A program made the translations under genes and the position numbers. A stretch of DNA of 64,000 nt from Bythopirellula polymerisocia (lineage in GTDB: Bacteria; Planctomycetota; Planctomycetia; Pirellulales; Lacipirellulaceae), in contig NZ_SJPS01000005.1 in NCBI RefSeq assembly GCF_007860015.1, positions 124,001 through 188,000 on the forward strand, read 5' to 3'. Under the pieces are notes generated by a model. The model was not told where the DNA came from. It saw only the letters and a list, made by a program, of their open reading frames with translations, and did not search any database. Shown one piece after another: positions 8,819 to 17,798 of the stretch. Positions within the stretch are counted from its first letter, which is position 1; every line of letters starts with the position of its first letter.

Positions 8819-11149
8819 ATGAAAACGCATCCCTTGACTTTAACGGATCCTTGGAATTGCTGCGCCATAATTCTGATTGCTAGCCATTTATGGTGCACTA
8901 GTGCCTACGCAACTGAGTTTATGGTTTCTTCTGCCTCACAAATCACGACAGCCATGCAAACTGCCCAGCCTGGCGATACGCTCATCATGACCAACGGCAC
9001 CTGGACTAATCAGCAGATCAGTTTCGGTGGGTTTGGCAATTCTACGAACCCGATCACACTGCGAGCCGAAACCCCCGGGCAGGTGATCCTCAATGGAAAT
9101 TCAACGCTGGATATTACTGGTAGTTGGCTGGTGGCCGACGGCCTCAGGTTTGAGGGAGGCGCTCTCGCAAACGGGTCAAGTGCTATCGTTGAATTTCGCG
9201 GCTCCAAAGGGGAAGCAACCAATAGCCGACTGACTAACTCTGCCATCATTGGTTACAACCCCGCCAGTGTCGACGACCGATACCATTGGGTAGAAATTTT
9301 TGGCCAAAACAATCGTGTGGATCACAATCGGTTCGAAAATCAGAATCACTCTGGCGTTACCGTCGTCGTGCGGCGGGACGATACAGGAGCAGACAATCAT
9401 TTGATCGACGCCAATCACTTTGTGGATCGCCCGGTGCCAAACAATCCTAGCGATCCCAATGGTTTTGAGACGATTCGCGTGGGCACAAGCGACGAATCGC
9501 TCAGCGATTCGTTCACCACCGTGGAAAACAATCTTTTTGAGCGACTTGATGGTGAAATCGAGATCATCTCGAACAAATCGGGCCAGAATACCTATCGCTA
9601 CAACACATTTCGCGATTCAAAAGGGACTCTCACTCTCCGCCACGGAAACGATACGCTTGTTGAAGGAAATTTCTTTCTTGGGGGAGACACGAACAATAGT
9701 GGAGCAATTCGCGTCATCGGCGAGAGGCAGACGATCGTCAACAATTACATTGCCAATGTTGACGATCGCGCCGGTGGCGCGATATCCATTTCTGCGGGAG
9801 TTCCCAATTCGGCGCTGAATCAATACTACCAAGTCAAGGACGCCGTCATTGCTCATAATACCCTGGTCAATACCCAGGGAGTGATGCTCACATTCGACGA
9901 CGGGCTGGGAAGTAGCGGACGGACTTTAAAGGCAGAAAATGTCACCGTCGCCAACAACATTTTTCGCAGTGACGGACCGACAATCTTTGAGGGGAGTGAG
10001 GGTACGGGCTGGACTTGGGAAGGAAACATCGCCTTCGGTGGCAGTCTGGGTCCCAAAGCAGGCGCCGCCGGCATCACTGCAGTAGATCCCCAACTCCAAA
10101 TAGATCCCGATGGGCTTTGGCGGCTTAGTTCTACCAGCCCTGCTATCAACTCAGGAACCGGCAGTTACGGCGGCTTAATCGCCAACGACATGGATGGCCA
10201 GGCACGCATTGGAATTTTCGACATAGGTGCTGATGAGTTCTCCATGGCACAGATTGTCCGCAAGCCCCTTGCGGCTGCAGATGTGGGGCCAAGTTGGCTA
10301 GGTCCTGACGAACCCCCTGTCGGTGGTGGTGGTGGGGGATGCTTTGCCCGTGGCTGTTCGATCCAGGCGGAAGACTTTGCTGCCATTCTCGACCCCAACA
10401 ACAATGGCTTGTTTTATACTACGGTCGACGATACTGATGCCCTAGGGGGCAAGGCAATCCGAGCCCCTGGTGGGAATACATACACTCAGTCTGGCCCTCA
10501 AGACACGATTGCCGTCTACGACATGGAGTTCCAACAGGCCGGTACCTATCGCGCCTATTATCGGGCCAAGGGATTCAACGGCAGTTCAGACAGCCTCTAT
10601 GTTCCCAATAATTTTAATATCGATCCTACGGTGCAAGAGAACACTTCCAATGATAGCACCTACGTCTGGGAAGTTGGTAATACGTTCACGATCAGTCCAT
10701 CGAATGTCGGCGTTCCTCTCGAGTTTCGTATCGGTAAGCGTGAAGGATCGAATCAACTGGATGCCTTAGTACTCGACCTGGACCTCTCGCTCACTCCTGC
10801 AGAGCTGGACGCCTTGTTCGCACCGGTCTTTGACCCGGGTGACTTCAATGAAGATGGTTTCGTTGACGGAAACGATCTATTGTCCTGGCAGACAGGATAT
10901 GGGACTCCCAACTCAGCAAGCCATCTGGACGGAGATGCCGACGAAGATGGCGACGTCGATGGAAACGATTTTCTTATCTGGCAACGCGGATATACGGGGC
11001 CAGCGCCACTTGCCTCCCAGACCGTTGCGGTTCCCGAGCGTTCGGGGATGACGCTGTGTCTCATTGGTCTCCTGGTGTCGGCAGTTTGCACCAGGAGCGG
11101 CAACTCATTGCAACCTTTTATCAGGAGTATTCTCAGCCATGCCTCATAA
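8819..11149 (+). CDS. PL6-family polysaccharide lyase (alginate lyase / chondroitinase B type) with dockerin-like and PEP-CTERM-like tail
   Basis: 776 residues: signal peptide (about 1-31), a parallel beta-helix lyase domain (about 32-470), a carbohydrate-binding-like domain starting IQAEDFAAILD (about 520-660), paired dockerin-like loops (DFNEDGFVDGNDLLSWQ and DADEDGDVDGNDFLIWQ) and a PEP-CTERM-like end (VPERSGMTLCLIGLL). Two residues fit the catalytic pair of the PL6/chondroitinase B family: Lys253 in EIISNKSGQN and Arg274 in LTLRHGN, 21 residues apart as in chondroitinase B (Lys250/Arg271). The enzyme should cleave uronate-containing polysaccharide by beta-elimination outside the cytoplasm. 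Alginate is favoured by the nearby alginate-lyase-family and SDR genes. The stop overlaps the start of the next gene by 11 bases, so they are co-transcribed. Confidence 0.9.
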   Translation: MKTHPLTLTDPWNCCAIILIASHLWCTSAYATEFMVSSASQITTAMQTAQPGDTLIMTNGTWTNQQISFGGFGNSTNPITLRAETPGQVILNGNSTLDITGSWLVADGLRFEGGALANGSSAIVEFRGSKGEATNSRLTNSAIIGYNPASVDDRYHWVEIFGQNNRVDHNRFENQNHSGVTVVVRRDDTGADNHLIDANHFVDRPVPNNPSDPNGFETIRVGTSDESLSDSFTTVENNLFERLDGEIEIISNKSGQNTYRYNTFRDSKGTLTLRHGNDTLVEGNFFLGGDTNNSGAIRVIGERQTIVNNYIANVDDRAGGAISISAGVPNSALNQYYQVKDAVIAHNTLVNTQGVMLTFDDGLGSSGRTLKAENVTVANNIFRSDGPTIFEGSEGTGWTWEGNIAFGGSLGPKAGAAGITAVDPQLQIDPDGLWRLSSTSPAINSGTGSYGGLIANDMDGQARIGIFDIGADEFSMAQIVRKPLAAADVGPSWLGPDEPPVGGGGGGCFARGCSIQAEDFAAILDPNNNGLFYTTVDDTDALGGKAIRAPGGNTYTQSGPQDTIAVYDMEFQQAGTYRAYYRAKGFNGSSDSLYVPNNFNIDPTVQENTSNDSTYVWEVGNTFTISPSNVGVPLEFRIGKREGSNQLDALVLDLDLSLTPAELDALFAPVFDPGDFNEDGFVDGNDLLSWQTGYGTPNSASHLDGDADEDGDVDGNDFLIWQRGYTGPAPLASQTVAVPERSGMTLCLIGLLVSAVCTRSGNSLQPFIRSILSHAS

Positions 11150-12506
11150 CCATAAATCAGAAAGCAGCTCTCGCCGCGAATTCATCAAGACATCGGCACT
11201 GGCTGCTGCTGCAGCCGCACCCTATTTTGCACCGGCTTCAGTATTCGGAGCCAACGCGCCGAGCAATCGCGTAACTCTGGGCTTTATTGGCGTTGGCAAT
11301 CAGGGATTTCCCGTGATGCAGCGGTTCCTTGAGAACGATCAATGTCAGGCTCTAGCTGTCTGCGATGTGAATCGTGGGAGCAATGGTTATAAAGATGACA
11401 AGCATTTCTACGGACGCGAACCCGCGAGAGATGCTGTCGAAGGATTTTACGCGAAATCGAAAGAGTCGGGCTCCTACAAAGGCTGCGAAGCGTACAACGA
11501 TTTTCGTGATATCATCGGTCGCAAAGATATCGACGCAGTCGTCATCGCTGTTCCCGATCATTGGCACAGCATCATGACGGTTCAAGCTGCCAAGGCAGGC
11601 AAGGACGTTTATTGTGAAAAGCCTTTGGGGCTGACCATTGGCGATCAAAAAGCGATGGTCAAGGCGGTTCGCGAAAATGGTCGAATCCTGCAGACCGGCA
11701 GTCACGAGCGCTCCAACCCAAACGTCCGCAGATTGGTTGAAATCGTACAGAGTGGCGCCATCGGTGACGTGAAACGTGTCGTCGCTAATGTGGGACGTCA
11801 CAACATGATCAGCCCTGGCCCTGGGTGGAAGCCGATGCCGGTACCGGAGGGGTTTGACTACAAAATGTGGCTCGGCCCCGCGCCGGATGCTCCGTATCAC
11901 AAGGATCGTTGCCTCTATCGTTTCCGCTTTAACTACGATTATGCTGGCAGCCAGGTCACGAACTTTGGTGCTCACTCGCTCGACATGGCCCAATGGGCAC
12001 TCGGCATGGATAAATCTGGTCCCGTTCTGGTCGAGCATGTTTATGCTGACTACTTGCCGAAGGGGAGTCTGTTCAATGCGGCCACCTACACGCATTTTCG
12101 CTGCACTTACGACAACGGCATCGTCTTGGACTGCATGACAGGGGTTCCTGAAGTCCGCTGCATCATTGAAGGGACCGAAGGAAGCGTGCGCGTTGAAAAT
12201 CAAGGTCGCAATTTCTTCACGATCCCTGAAGGAATCAAGGCCAAAGTGTGTGGTACGGACGTACCTGATGTGTATGTGAGCAACGACGACCACCAGCGCA
12301 ACTTCATCGACTGTGTTAAGTCCCGCGAAGAACCGGCGGCATCTGTCGAAGTCGGTCATCGAAGTGCTACGGTTTGCCATCTGGGGAATATCGCACTGCG
12401 TCTTAAGACCAAAGTGAAATGGGATCCAGTTAATGAGCAGATTATTGGAAACAAAGAAGCGAGCGCCATGATGAACCGTCCAACGAACCAAGCCTGGCAG
12501 GCCTGA
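11139..12506 (+). CDS. Tat-exported Gfo/Idh/MocA family oxidoreductase
   Basis: About 455 residues from the ATG at 11139, chosen because it has the ribosome-binding site caggag and begins directly with a Tat signal (SSRREFIKTSALAAA). Residues 45-170 are the Rossmann fold (VTLGFIGVGNQG; later DAVVIAVPDHWH and DVYCEKPLGL, the EKP motif of the family). The rest is the Gfo/Idh/MocA C-terminal domain. The family oxidises or reduces sugars with NAD(P); exported members carry their own tightly bound cofactor. It overlaps the lyase gene and is followed after 38 bp by the enolase-superfamily gene, so it probably acts on oligosaccharides or sugars released by the locus. Substrate is not known. A long frame on the opposite strand is a shadow. 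Confidence 0.9.
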   Translation: MPHNHKSESSSRREFIKTSALAAAAAAPYFAPASVFGANAPSNRVTLGFIGVGNQGFPVMQRFLENDQCQALAVCDVNRGSNGYKDDKHFYGREPARDAVEGFYAKSKESGSYKGCEAYNDFRDIIGRKDIDAVVIAVPDHWHSIMTVQAAKAGKDVYCEKPLGLTIGDQKAMVKAVRENGRILQTGSHERSNPNVRRLVEIVQSGAIGDVKRVVANVGRHNMISPGPGWKPMPVPEGFDYKMWLGPAPDAPYHKDRCLYRFRFNYDYAGSQVTNFGAHSLDMAQWALGMDKSGPVLVEHVYADYLPKGSLFNAATYTHFRCTYDNGIVLDCMTGVPEVRCIIEGTEGSVRVENQGRNFFTIPEGIKAKVCGTDVPDVYVSNDDHQRNFIDCVKSREEPAASVEVGHRSATVCHLGNIALRLKTKVKWDPVNEQIIGNKEASAMMNRPTNQAWQA

Positions 12507-12544
12507 TTTCCTGATTTATGCGAATGCAACCTTAGCTAAACCGT

Positions 12545-14008
12545 ATGACTCCACCTAACTCACCACAAACGCTTGCGAAACTATCGACGACTGGCAAGTC
12601 GACCGATATCGCCATCGCTGGTGTGGAGCTGTACTTTTTGCCAGTTACCACACGCGTGCCGCTTAAGTTCGGCTCAGAGACGTTGACATCCGTTACGTGT
12701 GCGCGAGTGCGCGTAAGTGTCGAAGACCGCTCTGGGCGCAAAGCAGAAGGTTGGGGCGAAACTCCGCTCAGCGTCCCTTGGGTCTGGCCTAGCACGATCT
12801 CTCATCGCACGCGAGACCTGGCTTTGCGAGATTTTTGTGAGCAGCTTGCGTCGGCTTGGTCTGCCTTTTCCATGTATGGGCATCCCCTAGAGATTGGCTA
12901 CGAGTTTCAAGAAAACATTTTGCCGACTCTTCTGGCAGGATTCAACCGAGACTGCGCGCTCGACGAACGTATGCCTCTCTTGGCCGGATTGGTTTGCTGC
13001 TCACCCTTCGATATTGCCCTGCATGATGCTTACGGAAATCTGCACGAACGTCCTATCTATGATTGCTACACCGCAGAGTTCATGAACCATGATTTGGCTT
13101 ACTTTCTGGAAGGCGTAGATTCAGAAGGAGCAGATTTCGAGGGCAAGTATCCTATTGATTTCATAAGCCCAAAAGTTCCCGAGACTCTTCCCGTCTGGCA
13201 CCTGGTAGGCGGCGTTGATCTGCTTGACCCGGCAGAAATGAATGGCGACATTCCGCTCGACGGCGAGCCATTTGTGCTCGAAGACTGGATCAATCGAGAC
13301 GGCTTGCAAAACTTAAAGGTGAAGCTCCGCGGCAACGATGCTGACTGGGACTTCGACCGTCTGGTTCAGGTCGGCTTGATTGCTGGCAGGCATGGCCCCT
13401 ACACACTCAGCGCGGACTTCAACTGCACGGTATTGGATCCCGCTTATGTCAACGCAGTTCTCGATCGACTTGCGGCCGAACATCGTGATATCTTCGATGC
13501 GATTCTCTACGTAGAGCAGCCATTTCCCTATGATCTCGAAGCAAACAAGATCGACGTTTCAAGTGTATCGAGTCGTAAGCCCCTTTTGATGGACGAAAGC
13601 GCCCATAATTGGCAGTTGGTGAGGCTAGGTAAGAAACTCGGCTGGACCGGTGTGGCTCTGAAGACCTGTAAGACCCAGACCGGCGCGATCCTTACTCTTT
13701 GTTGGGCCAAGGCCCACAAGATGAGTATTATGGTCCAGGACCTGACAAATCCGATGCTCGCTCAGATTCCTCATGTCTTGCTCGCTGCACACGCGGGAAC
13801 CATGCGGGGGGTCGAGTCAAACGCGATGCAGTTTTATCCCAAGGCCTCACTTCCCGAGGCAAAGGTCCATCCGGGCCTTTATCAACGTCGAGAGGGCAAG
13901 CTCGATCTGAGCTCGATCCAAGGCTCTGGATTCGGCTATCGTGTGAATGAAATTGCACGAGAGCTTGGCGATCCCGTCGCGACCTTCGGAAGTTTCGCAA
14001 AAGACTAA
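12545..14008 (+). CDS. Enolase-superfamily (mandelate racemase / muconate lactonising type) enzyme
   Basis: 487 residues. Residues 20-160 form the capping domain (VELYFLPVTTRVPLKFG, then GWGETPLS). Residues 250-470 form the (beta/alpha)7-beta barrel with the metal and catalytic motifs of the superfamily: LKVKLRG, LSADFNC, VEQPF and LMDESAHN. These enzymes abstract a proton alpha to a carboxylate using a magnesium-stabilised enolate; sugar-acid dehydratases are common members. The setting in a uronate-polysaccharide operon suggests a sugar-acid dehydratase or epimerase, an inference. It is longer than a typical 370-400-residue member because of an extra segment at about 160-235. Cytoplasmic: no signal peptide. 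Confidence 0.88.
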   Translation: MTPPNSPQTLAKLSTTGKSTDIAIAGVELYFLPVTTRVPLKFGSETLTSVTCARVRVSVEDRSGRKAEGWGETPLSVPWVWPSTISHRTRDLALRDFCEQLASAWSAFSMYGHPLEIGYEFQENILPTLLAGFNRDCALDERMPLLAGLVCCSPFDIALHDAYGNLHERPIYDCYTAEFMNHDLAYFLEGVDSEGADFEGKYPIDFISPKVPETLPVWHLVGGVDLLDPAEMNGDIPLDGEPFVLEDWINRDGLQNLKVKLRGNDADWDFDRLVQVGLIAGRHGPYTLSADFNCTVLDPAYVNAVLDRLAAEHRDIFDAILYVEQPFPYDLEANKIDVSSVSSRKPLLMDESAHNWQLVRLGKKLGWTGVALKTCKTQTGAILTLCWAKAHKMSIMVQDLTNPMLAQIPHVLLAAHAGTMRGVESNAMQFYPKASLPEAKVHPGLYQRREGKLDLSSIQGSGFGYRVNEIARELGDPVATFGSFAKD

Positions 14009-14030
14009 CGCATTCGGAAACAGTAAGTTC

Positions 14031-15266
14031 ATGATTCGAACCGCTTCGTTGTTGCTCACACTTCTACTGTTCATAAGTTCTTCGAGCGAGCTTGTAGCAG
14101 ACACGGAACCCAAGCTGCTGATTTGGGAAGGCACGCAACTCACCAAACTCAAGCAAGATCTAGATGATCCGACACCGGAATTGCAGGGTGCTGCAAAAAT
14201 GTTACGTCAGCAGGCGGAAGATGCACTGGGCAATAAATCTTATTCGGTGACCTACAACGCGCATGTGCCTCCCAGTGGCGACAAGCACGATTATGCCAGC
14301 TTTGGCGCCTATTGGTGGCCGGACCCTTCAAAACCAGATGGCTTGCCATTCATTCGCCGCGATGGCGTGACGAATTACAAGCAGAAGAAGCTGGGAGATA
14401 AGGTTCATTTTGGTGAGTTCACTAAAGACGTCGAGTCACTATCGCTCGCTTATTACTATTTCGAGGATGAACGCTATGCAAGACATGCGATCCATCTCAT
14501 TGACGATTGGTTTCTAAATCCAGAAACCCGCATGAATCCCCACCTCGAATATGCCCAGGCTGTGCTGGGACGTAACGAAGGCAAGAACTCTGGGGTTATC
14601 GATACCAGGGATTTCATGTATGTCCTCGAATCGCTTGAATTGCTCAAGGAATCCCCTACCTATAACCAGGATTTTGAAGACGGATTGAAGAGCTGGTTTA
14701 CGGAATACCTACAGTGGCTGCAAACCAGTGAGCTTGGCAAGAAAGAAAGTCAAGCAAACAACAATCACGGTACGTGGTACTATGTCCAAGCAATACGCAT
14801 TGCACTGTTTTTAGGCAAAACGGAATTGGCAAGAGAATTACTTGATCACGTCCGAGACAACTTGATACCCAGTCAAGTCGCGACTGATGGCACTCAGCCT
14901 GAAGAGCTCGCAAGAACCAACTCCTTCCACTACAGCATTTTCAACCTCCAAGCGATGGGTATCTTAGCCCGTATGGGGGAATCGCTCAATTACGATCTGT
15001 GGCACTATCGGGATGAAAATGGCAAAGGTATGCAGCAGGCCGCCGAGTATCTGCTCCCCTACGTGAATGGCGAAGCAGATTGGCCGCACGAGCAGATCAG
15101 TGAATACCACGTGTCGCCGCTTACTAACCAGATGTTCCGTATGATGTCGGTGCGATACGCAGAGCCAAATTGGCTAAATGTCTCTAAGAAGTTGCTAGAA
15201 GGCTATCCCCGGTTTGATTCCGCCATGTTAGTAAACGCTGCCTATGATGGGCAAAATGCGGAATGA
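14031..15266 (+). CDS. Alginate-lyase-family protein (PF05426-like)
   Basis: About 411 residues from the ATG at 14031; the alternative upstream start at 13947 lies inside the previous gene. The first 24 residues are a signal peptide (MIRTASLLLTLLLFISSSS). The mature protein has the alpha-toroid signature of the alginate lyase family: FGAYWWPDPSKPDGLPFIRR, the NNHGTWYYVQ segment with the Asn-His pair, and a later ARTNSFHYSIFNLQ segment carrying Arg and Tyr. The family breaks mannuronate linkages by beta-elimination. Together with the PL6 lyase it provides two unrelated lyase folds in one operon, suggesting polymer cleavage followed by oligomer cleavage. The exact polysaccharide (alginate or another uronate polymer) is inferred. 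Confidence 0.88.
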   Translation: MIRTASLLLTLLLFISSSSELVADTEPKLLIWEGTQLTKLKQDLDDPTPELQGAAKMLRQQAEDALGNKSYSVTYNAHVPPSGDKHDYASFGAYWWPDPSKPDGLPFIRRDGVTNYKQKKLGDKVHFGEFTKDVESLSLAYYYFEDERYARHAIHLIDDWFLNPETRMNPHLEYAQAVLGRNEGKNSGVIDTRDFMYVLESLELLKESPTYNQDFEDGLKSWFTEYLQWLQTSELGKKESQANNNHGTWYYVQAIRIALFLGKTELARELLDHVRDNLIPSQVATDGTQPEELARTNSFHYSIFNLQAMGILARMGESLNYDLWHYRDENGKGMQQAAEYLLPYVNGEADWPHEQISEYHVSPLTNQMFRMMSVRYAEPNWLNVSKKLLEGYPRFDSAMLVNAAYDGQNAE

Positions 15267-15302
15267 TTCATTGTCCAACCCACTATGGAGTTTGCATAAA
15301 AC

Positions 15303-16220
15303 ATGAAACCCAAAGAAATCATCTCACGACCTTCCCGGCGAGAATTCGGTGTAAGCGTCGCATTGGCTGCGGCCGCTACTACTCTTCCATCCAGGTTAAT
15401 TGCGGCCGAAGCGGTCAAACCAAAGCACAAATTCTGCGCATTCGTCAAGTTCTTGCAAGCACTCGATTACGATCAGCTGACCGAGGCAATTGCTGACGCC
15501 GGTTTTGACGGTGTCGAAGTGACCGCTCGAGAAAAGGAAGGATATATTCTCCCGGCTGCCGCGGCCGACGAGTTGCCCAAGCTCCAGGAAGCCCTAGCAA
15601 AAAGAAACCTGGAAATCACAATACTGACGACGGATATTTTGAGTGCAGACCAAACGAATGCAGGAGCAACGCTTCAAGCTGCTGCTGACCTAAAAATTCC
15701 CCGCTATCGTCTTGGCTTTCATCGCTATGATATGAAGCGACCCATCTTGAATCAGATCACAGAGTTACAACCTGCGTTCCGAGATCTTGCAGCGATGAAC
15801 CGCGAGCTCGGCATTGCAGGAATTTATCAAAATCATTGTGGGGCCGATTTCGTCGGGGCAACCATTTGGGATTTACACGAGTTGATCAAAGACTACCCTG
15901 TTACCGAACTTGGCTGCGTCTTTGACTTCCGTCATGCTGCCGTCGAAGCCGGTGAGGCCTGGCCCGTCTACTACAATGTGATGGAACCCCAGGTATCCGC
16001 TGTATCCGTTAAAGATTACGTCTGGGACGGGTTGAAGTCTCAGCACACCCCTTTGGGAAAAGGAAGACTTGACCCAAAATGTTTCAAGCTTCTGAATGCG
16101 TCAAATTTTTCGGGGCCGATCTCGGTTCACGTTGAATATCTCCCCAAAGCAGGAGTTGCGGAGAACCTGCAAGCGCTCAAGACGGATCTGCAAACCTTGA
16201 AGAAGATGCTTTCTGCTTGA
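15303..16220 (+). CDS. Tat-exported sugar phosphate isomerase/epimerase-like TIM barrel
   Basis: 305 residues. It begins with a Tat signal (SRREFGVSVALAAAATTLP) and an AEA processing site near residue 36. The remaining 270 residues form a xylose-isomerase-like TIM barrel, with recognisable metal-ligand strand patterns GFDGVEVTA and KDYVWDG. Exported members of this family are common in planctomycetes next to Gfo/Idh/MocA proteins. In some bacteria such enzymes epimerise or isomerise 3-keto sugars, so a similar job here is possible but not shown. It lies 36 bp after the alginate-lyase-family gene and 53 bp before the SDR gene, so it is part of the same transcription unit. Confidence 0.82.
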   Translation: MKPKEIISRPSRREFGVSVALAAAATTLPSRLIAAEAVKPKHKFCAFVKFLQALDYDQLTEAIADAGFDGVEVTAREKEGYILPAAAADELPKLQEALAKRNLEITILTTDILSADQTNAGATLQAAADLKIPRYRLGFHRYDMKRPILNQITELQPAFRDLAAMNRELGIAGIYQNHCGADFVGATIWDLHELIKDYPVTELGCVFDFRHAAVEAGEAWPVYYNVMEPQVSAVSVKDYVWDGLKSQHTPLGKGRLDPKCFKLLNASNFSGPISVHVEYLPKAGVAENLQALKTDLQTLKKMLSA

Positions 16221-16273
16221 GAAAAGACTTACGAAGCTAAGGCAATATTCACATTTAATGAGGGATCCTTCGC

Positions 16274-17032
16274 TTGTCGCGACTAACATCCAAAAAGGCG
16301 ATTGTCACAGGAGGTGGCCAGGGATTAGGTCGAGCCATCGTTGAAGAGTTAATGCGTCAAGGATGCGACGTCGCGATTCACTACTACAAGAGTGCTGAAG
16401 GGAGCCAGCAAGTCAAACAGGCTGCCCCTCCAGGTATACGTGCGGAATGCTTTTCCGCTGATTTGACTGACGAGTCGGCCGCTTCTGCGATGGTTAGCGA
16501 AGCTGTGAAATTCCTCGGCGGCTTGGAGATTCTTGTCAACAATTCGGGAGATATAATTGCGCGACGTAGGCTAGGCGAAGTTGATTTTGATTTTTGGCGA
16601 AGAGTCATGGATGTGAACGTCATGAGCATGATGTTTGTGACTCGCCAGGCCGTGCCACATTTACAAGCCAGTAAGAATTCCAGTGTTGTGAATGTTGCGT
16701 CTCTTGCCGGGCGCATGGGCGGGCATGCGGGATCTCTGGTCTATTCCACAGCCAAAGGTGCCGTACTCACTTGGACGAGGTCCCTGGCGAAGGAACTTGG
16801 CCCTCAGGGGGTCCGAGTCAATGCCATCGCTCCCGGTCTGATTCTTGGCACGGCGTTTCATGCAACGCATACGACACCGGAATCTGCCTCAGAAACCGTA
16901 GCTGGAATTCCCTTAGGGCGAGCGGGAAATCCGGCAGACGTGGCAAGGGCCGTGGCTTTTCTTGCAAGTGAATTCGACGGATTCATCACAGGAGCAACTC
17001 TGGATATCAATGGTGGAGTCTTCGGTTGCTGA
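16274..17032 (+). CDS. SDR-family reductase (candidate uronate/DEH or 3-oxoacyl-type reductase)
   Basis: 252 residues from a TTG start with a ribosome-binding site (gaggga) upstream. It is a classical short-chain dehydrogenase: nucleotide-binding TGGGQGLG (residues 12-19), LVNNSGD, catalytic Ser and YSTAK, and the end DGFITGATLDINGG. Most relatives are annotated 3-oxoacyl-ACP reductases. In alginate-utilising bacteria an SDR reduces 4-deoxy-5-hexulose uronate to 2-keto-3-deoxygluconate, and this context makes that role attractive. The sequence alone cannot separate these options. It is the last gene of the co-directional run that starts with the PL6 lyase. Confidence 0.85.
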   Translation: MSRLTSKKAIVTGGGQGLGRAIVEELMRQGCDVAIHYYKSAEGSQQVKQAAPPGIRAECFSADLTDESAASAMVSEAVKFLGGLEILVNNSGDIIARRRLGEVDFDFWRRVMDVNVMSMMFVTRQAVPHLQASKNSSVVNVASLAGRMGGHAGSLVYSTAKGAVLTWTRSLAKELGPQGVRVNAIAPGLILGTAFHATHTTPESASETVAGIPLGRAGNPADVARAVAFLASEFDGFITGATLDINGGVFGC

Positions 17033-17088
17033 AATTAAGCGTCAGCGCGATGCAATGGGTACAAAATTTGGTGCCGCAAGCACATGCA

Positions 17089-17313
17089 CTACGCAACGAC
17101 CTCTTTCTTGCGACTTCGCAGCAGCTGCACAACCAACACCAGAGAAATATATGCGGCGGCAAATCCGAGGCCCGGATAGCCCCCCTTTTTCATGATCGCC
17201 GATAGTCCTGCGGCGGTAGCTGCCAATGCGGCAAATCCCATGAGCATATTCCAGACTACTCGCTTCACACCTTGTGGCCTTTCGCTGCCCATCAGAGACT
17301 CTTGATTCCCCAT
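17089..17313 (-). CDS. Small two-helix membrane protein, function unknown
   Basis: About 74 residues from the ATG at 17313, reading MGNQESLMGSERPQ; a longer start at 17367 is possible. Two hydrophobic helices are visible: VWNMLMGFAALAATAAGLSAI and YPGLGFAAAYISLVLVVQL, followed by a basic end RSRKKE. The positive tail suggests that end faces the cytoplasm. A second minus-strand frame over the same bases lacks this organisation. No family recognised; it stands alone and opposite to its neighbours. It could be a real small inner-membrane protein or a chance frame. Confidence 0.5.
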   Translation of the reverse strand: MGNQESLMGSERPQGVKRVVWNMLMGFAALAATAAGLSAIMKKGGYPGLGFAAAYISLVLVVQLLRSRKKEVVA

Positions 17314-17798
17314 CGAGGATAATTTGACGATTTTTTTCAAGCAGTAATTCTTCCGACATGAAACCATCTACTTAAATTCATTGGTTGCGAAAAGGTCGGA
17401 CGCTAGAAAGAAAATTTGTTCTCATATACTTGAACTTCATGGTAACGGGGTAGGCGACTTGAGGTAAGTTCCGAAAAGCGAACGAGGACTACCGATTTTT
17501 AGTGTCGCTAGTCCTCGAAAACGGAATTAACCAAGTGGCTCTCGGACGAGGATTAGTCTCCAATCCTCCCAATCTACCTAAGAAGCATAAGGCTGTATCA
17601 ATTCTTCGCGATCCGAAAAAGGACTTCGCACTCGCACAGTGCATCGCGGTGATTGAATTGGTGCTCTTTGCCCAATCAAGGCCCCGTATATTTACGCTGG
17701 GTCATCTGCTATCCTAGATGTTTGGCCGCACAGCGAGTGCCTTTCTACTACACCATCTTTTCGACTCATTTCGAAACCGATTACCTAGGAGCCTTGCG
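17314..17798. other. Intergenic region with a perfect 9-bp hairpin
   Basis: About 485 bp between the small minus-strand gene and the Nramp-like gene. It holds a hairpin at 17483-17517 and otherwise no convincing gene; an open frame at 17502-17717 overlaps the hairpin and has no recognisable features. The ribosome-binding site of the next gene is taggag, 17786-17791. Confidence 0.4.
17483..17517. promoter_or_regulatory. 9-bp inverted repeat hairpin in the Nramp-like gene upstream region
   Basis: cgaggacta at 17483-17491 pairs perfectly with tagtcctcg at 17509-17517, with a 17-nt loop. The symmetry is equal on both strands, so it could be a terminator remnant, a binding site or a leader element. 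Its role cannot be told from sequence. Confidence 0.4.

Noticed and set aside
11352-12491. A 379-codon open frame on the minus strand
   Set aside because: It lies entirely inside the Gfo/Idh/MocA gene on the other strand and has no domain; it is a codon-bias shadow.
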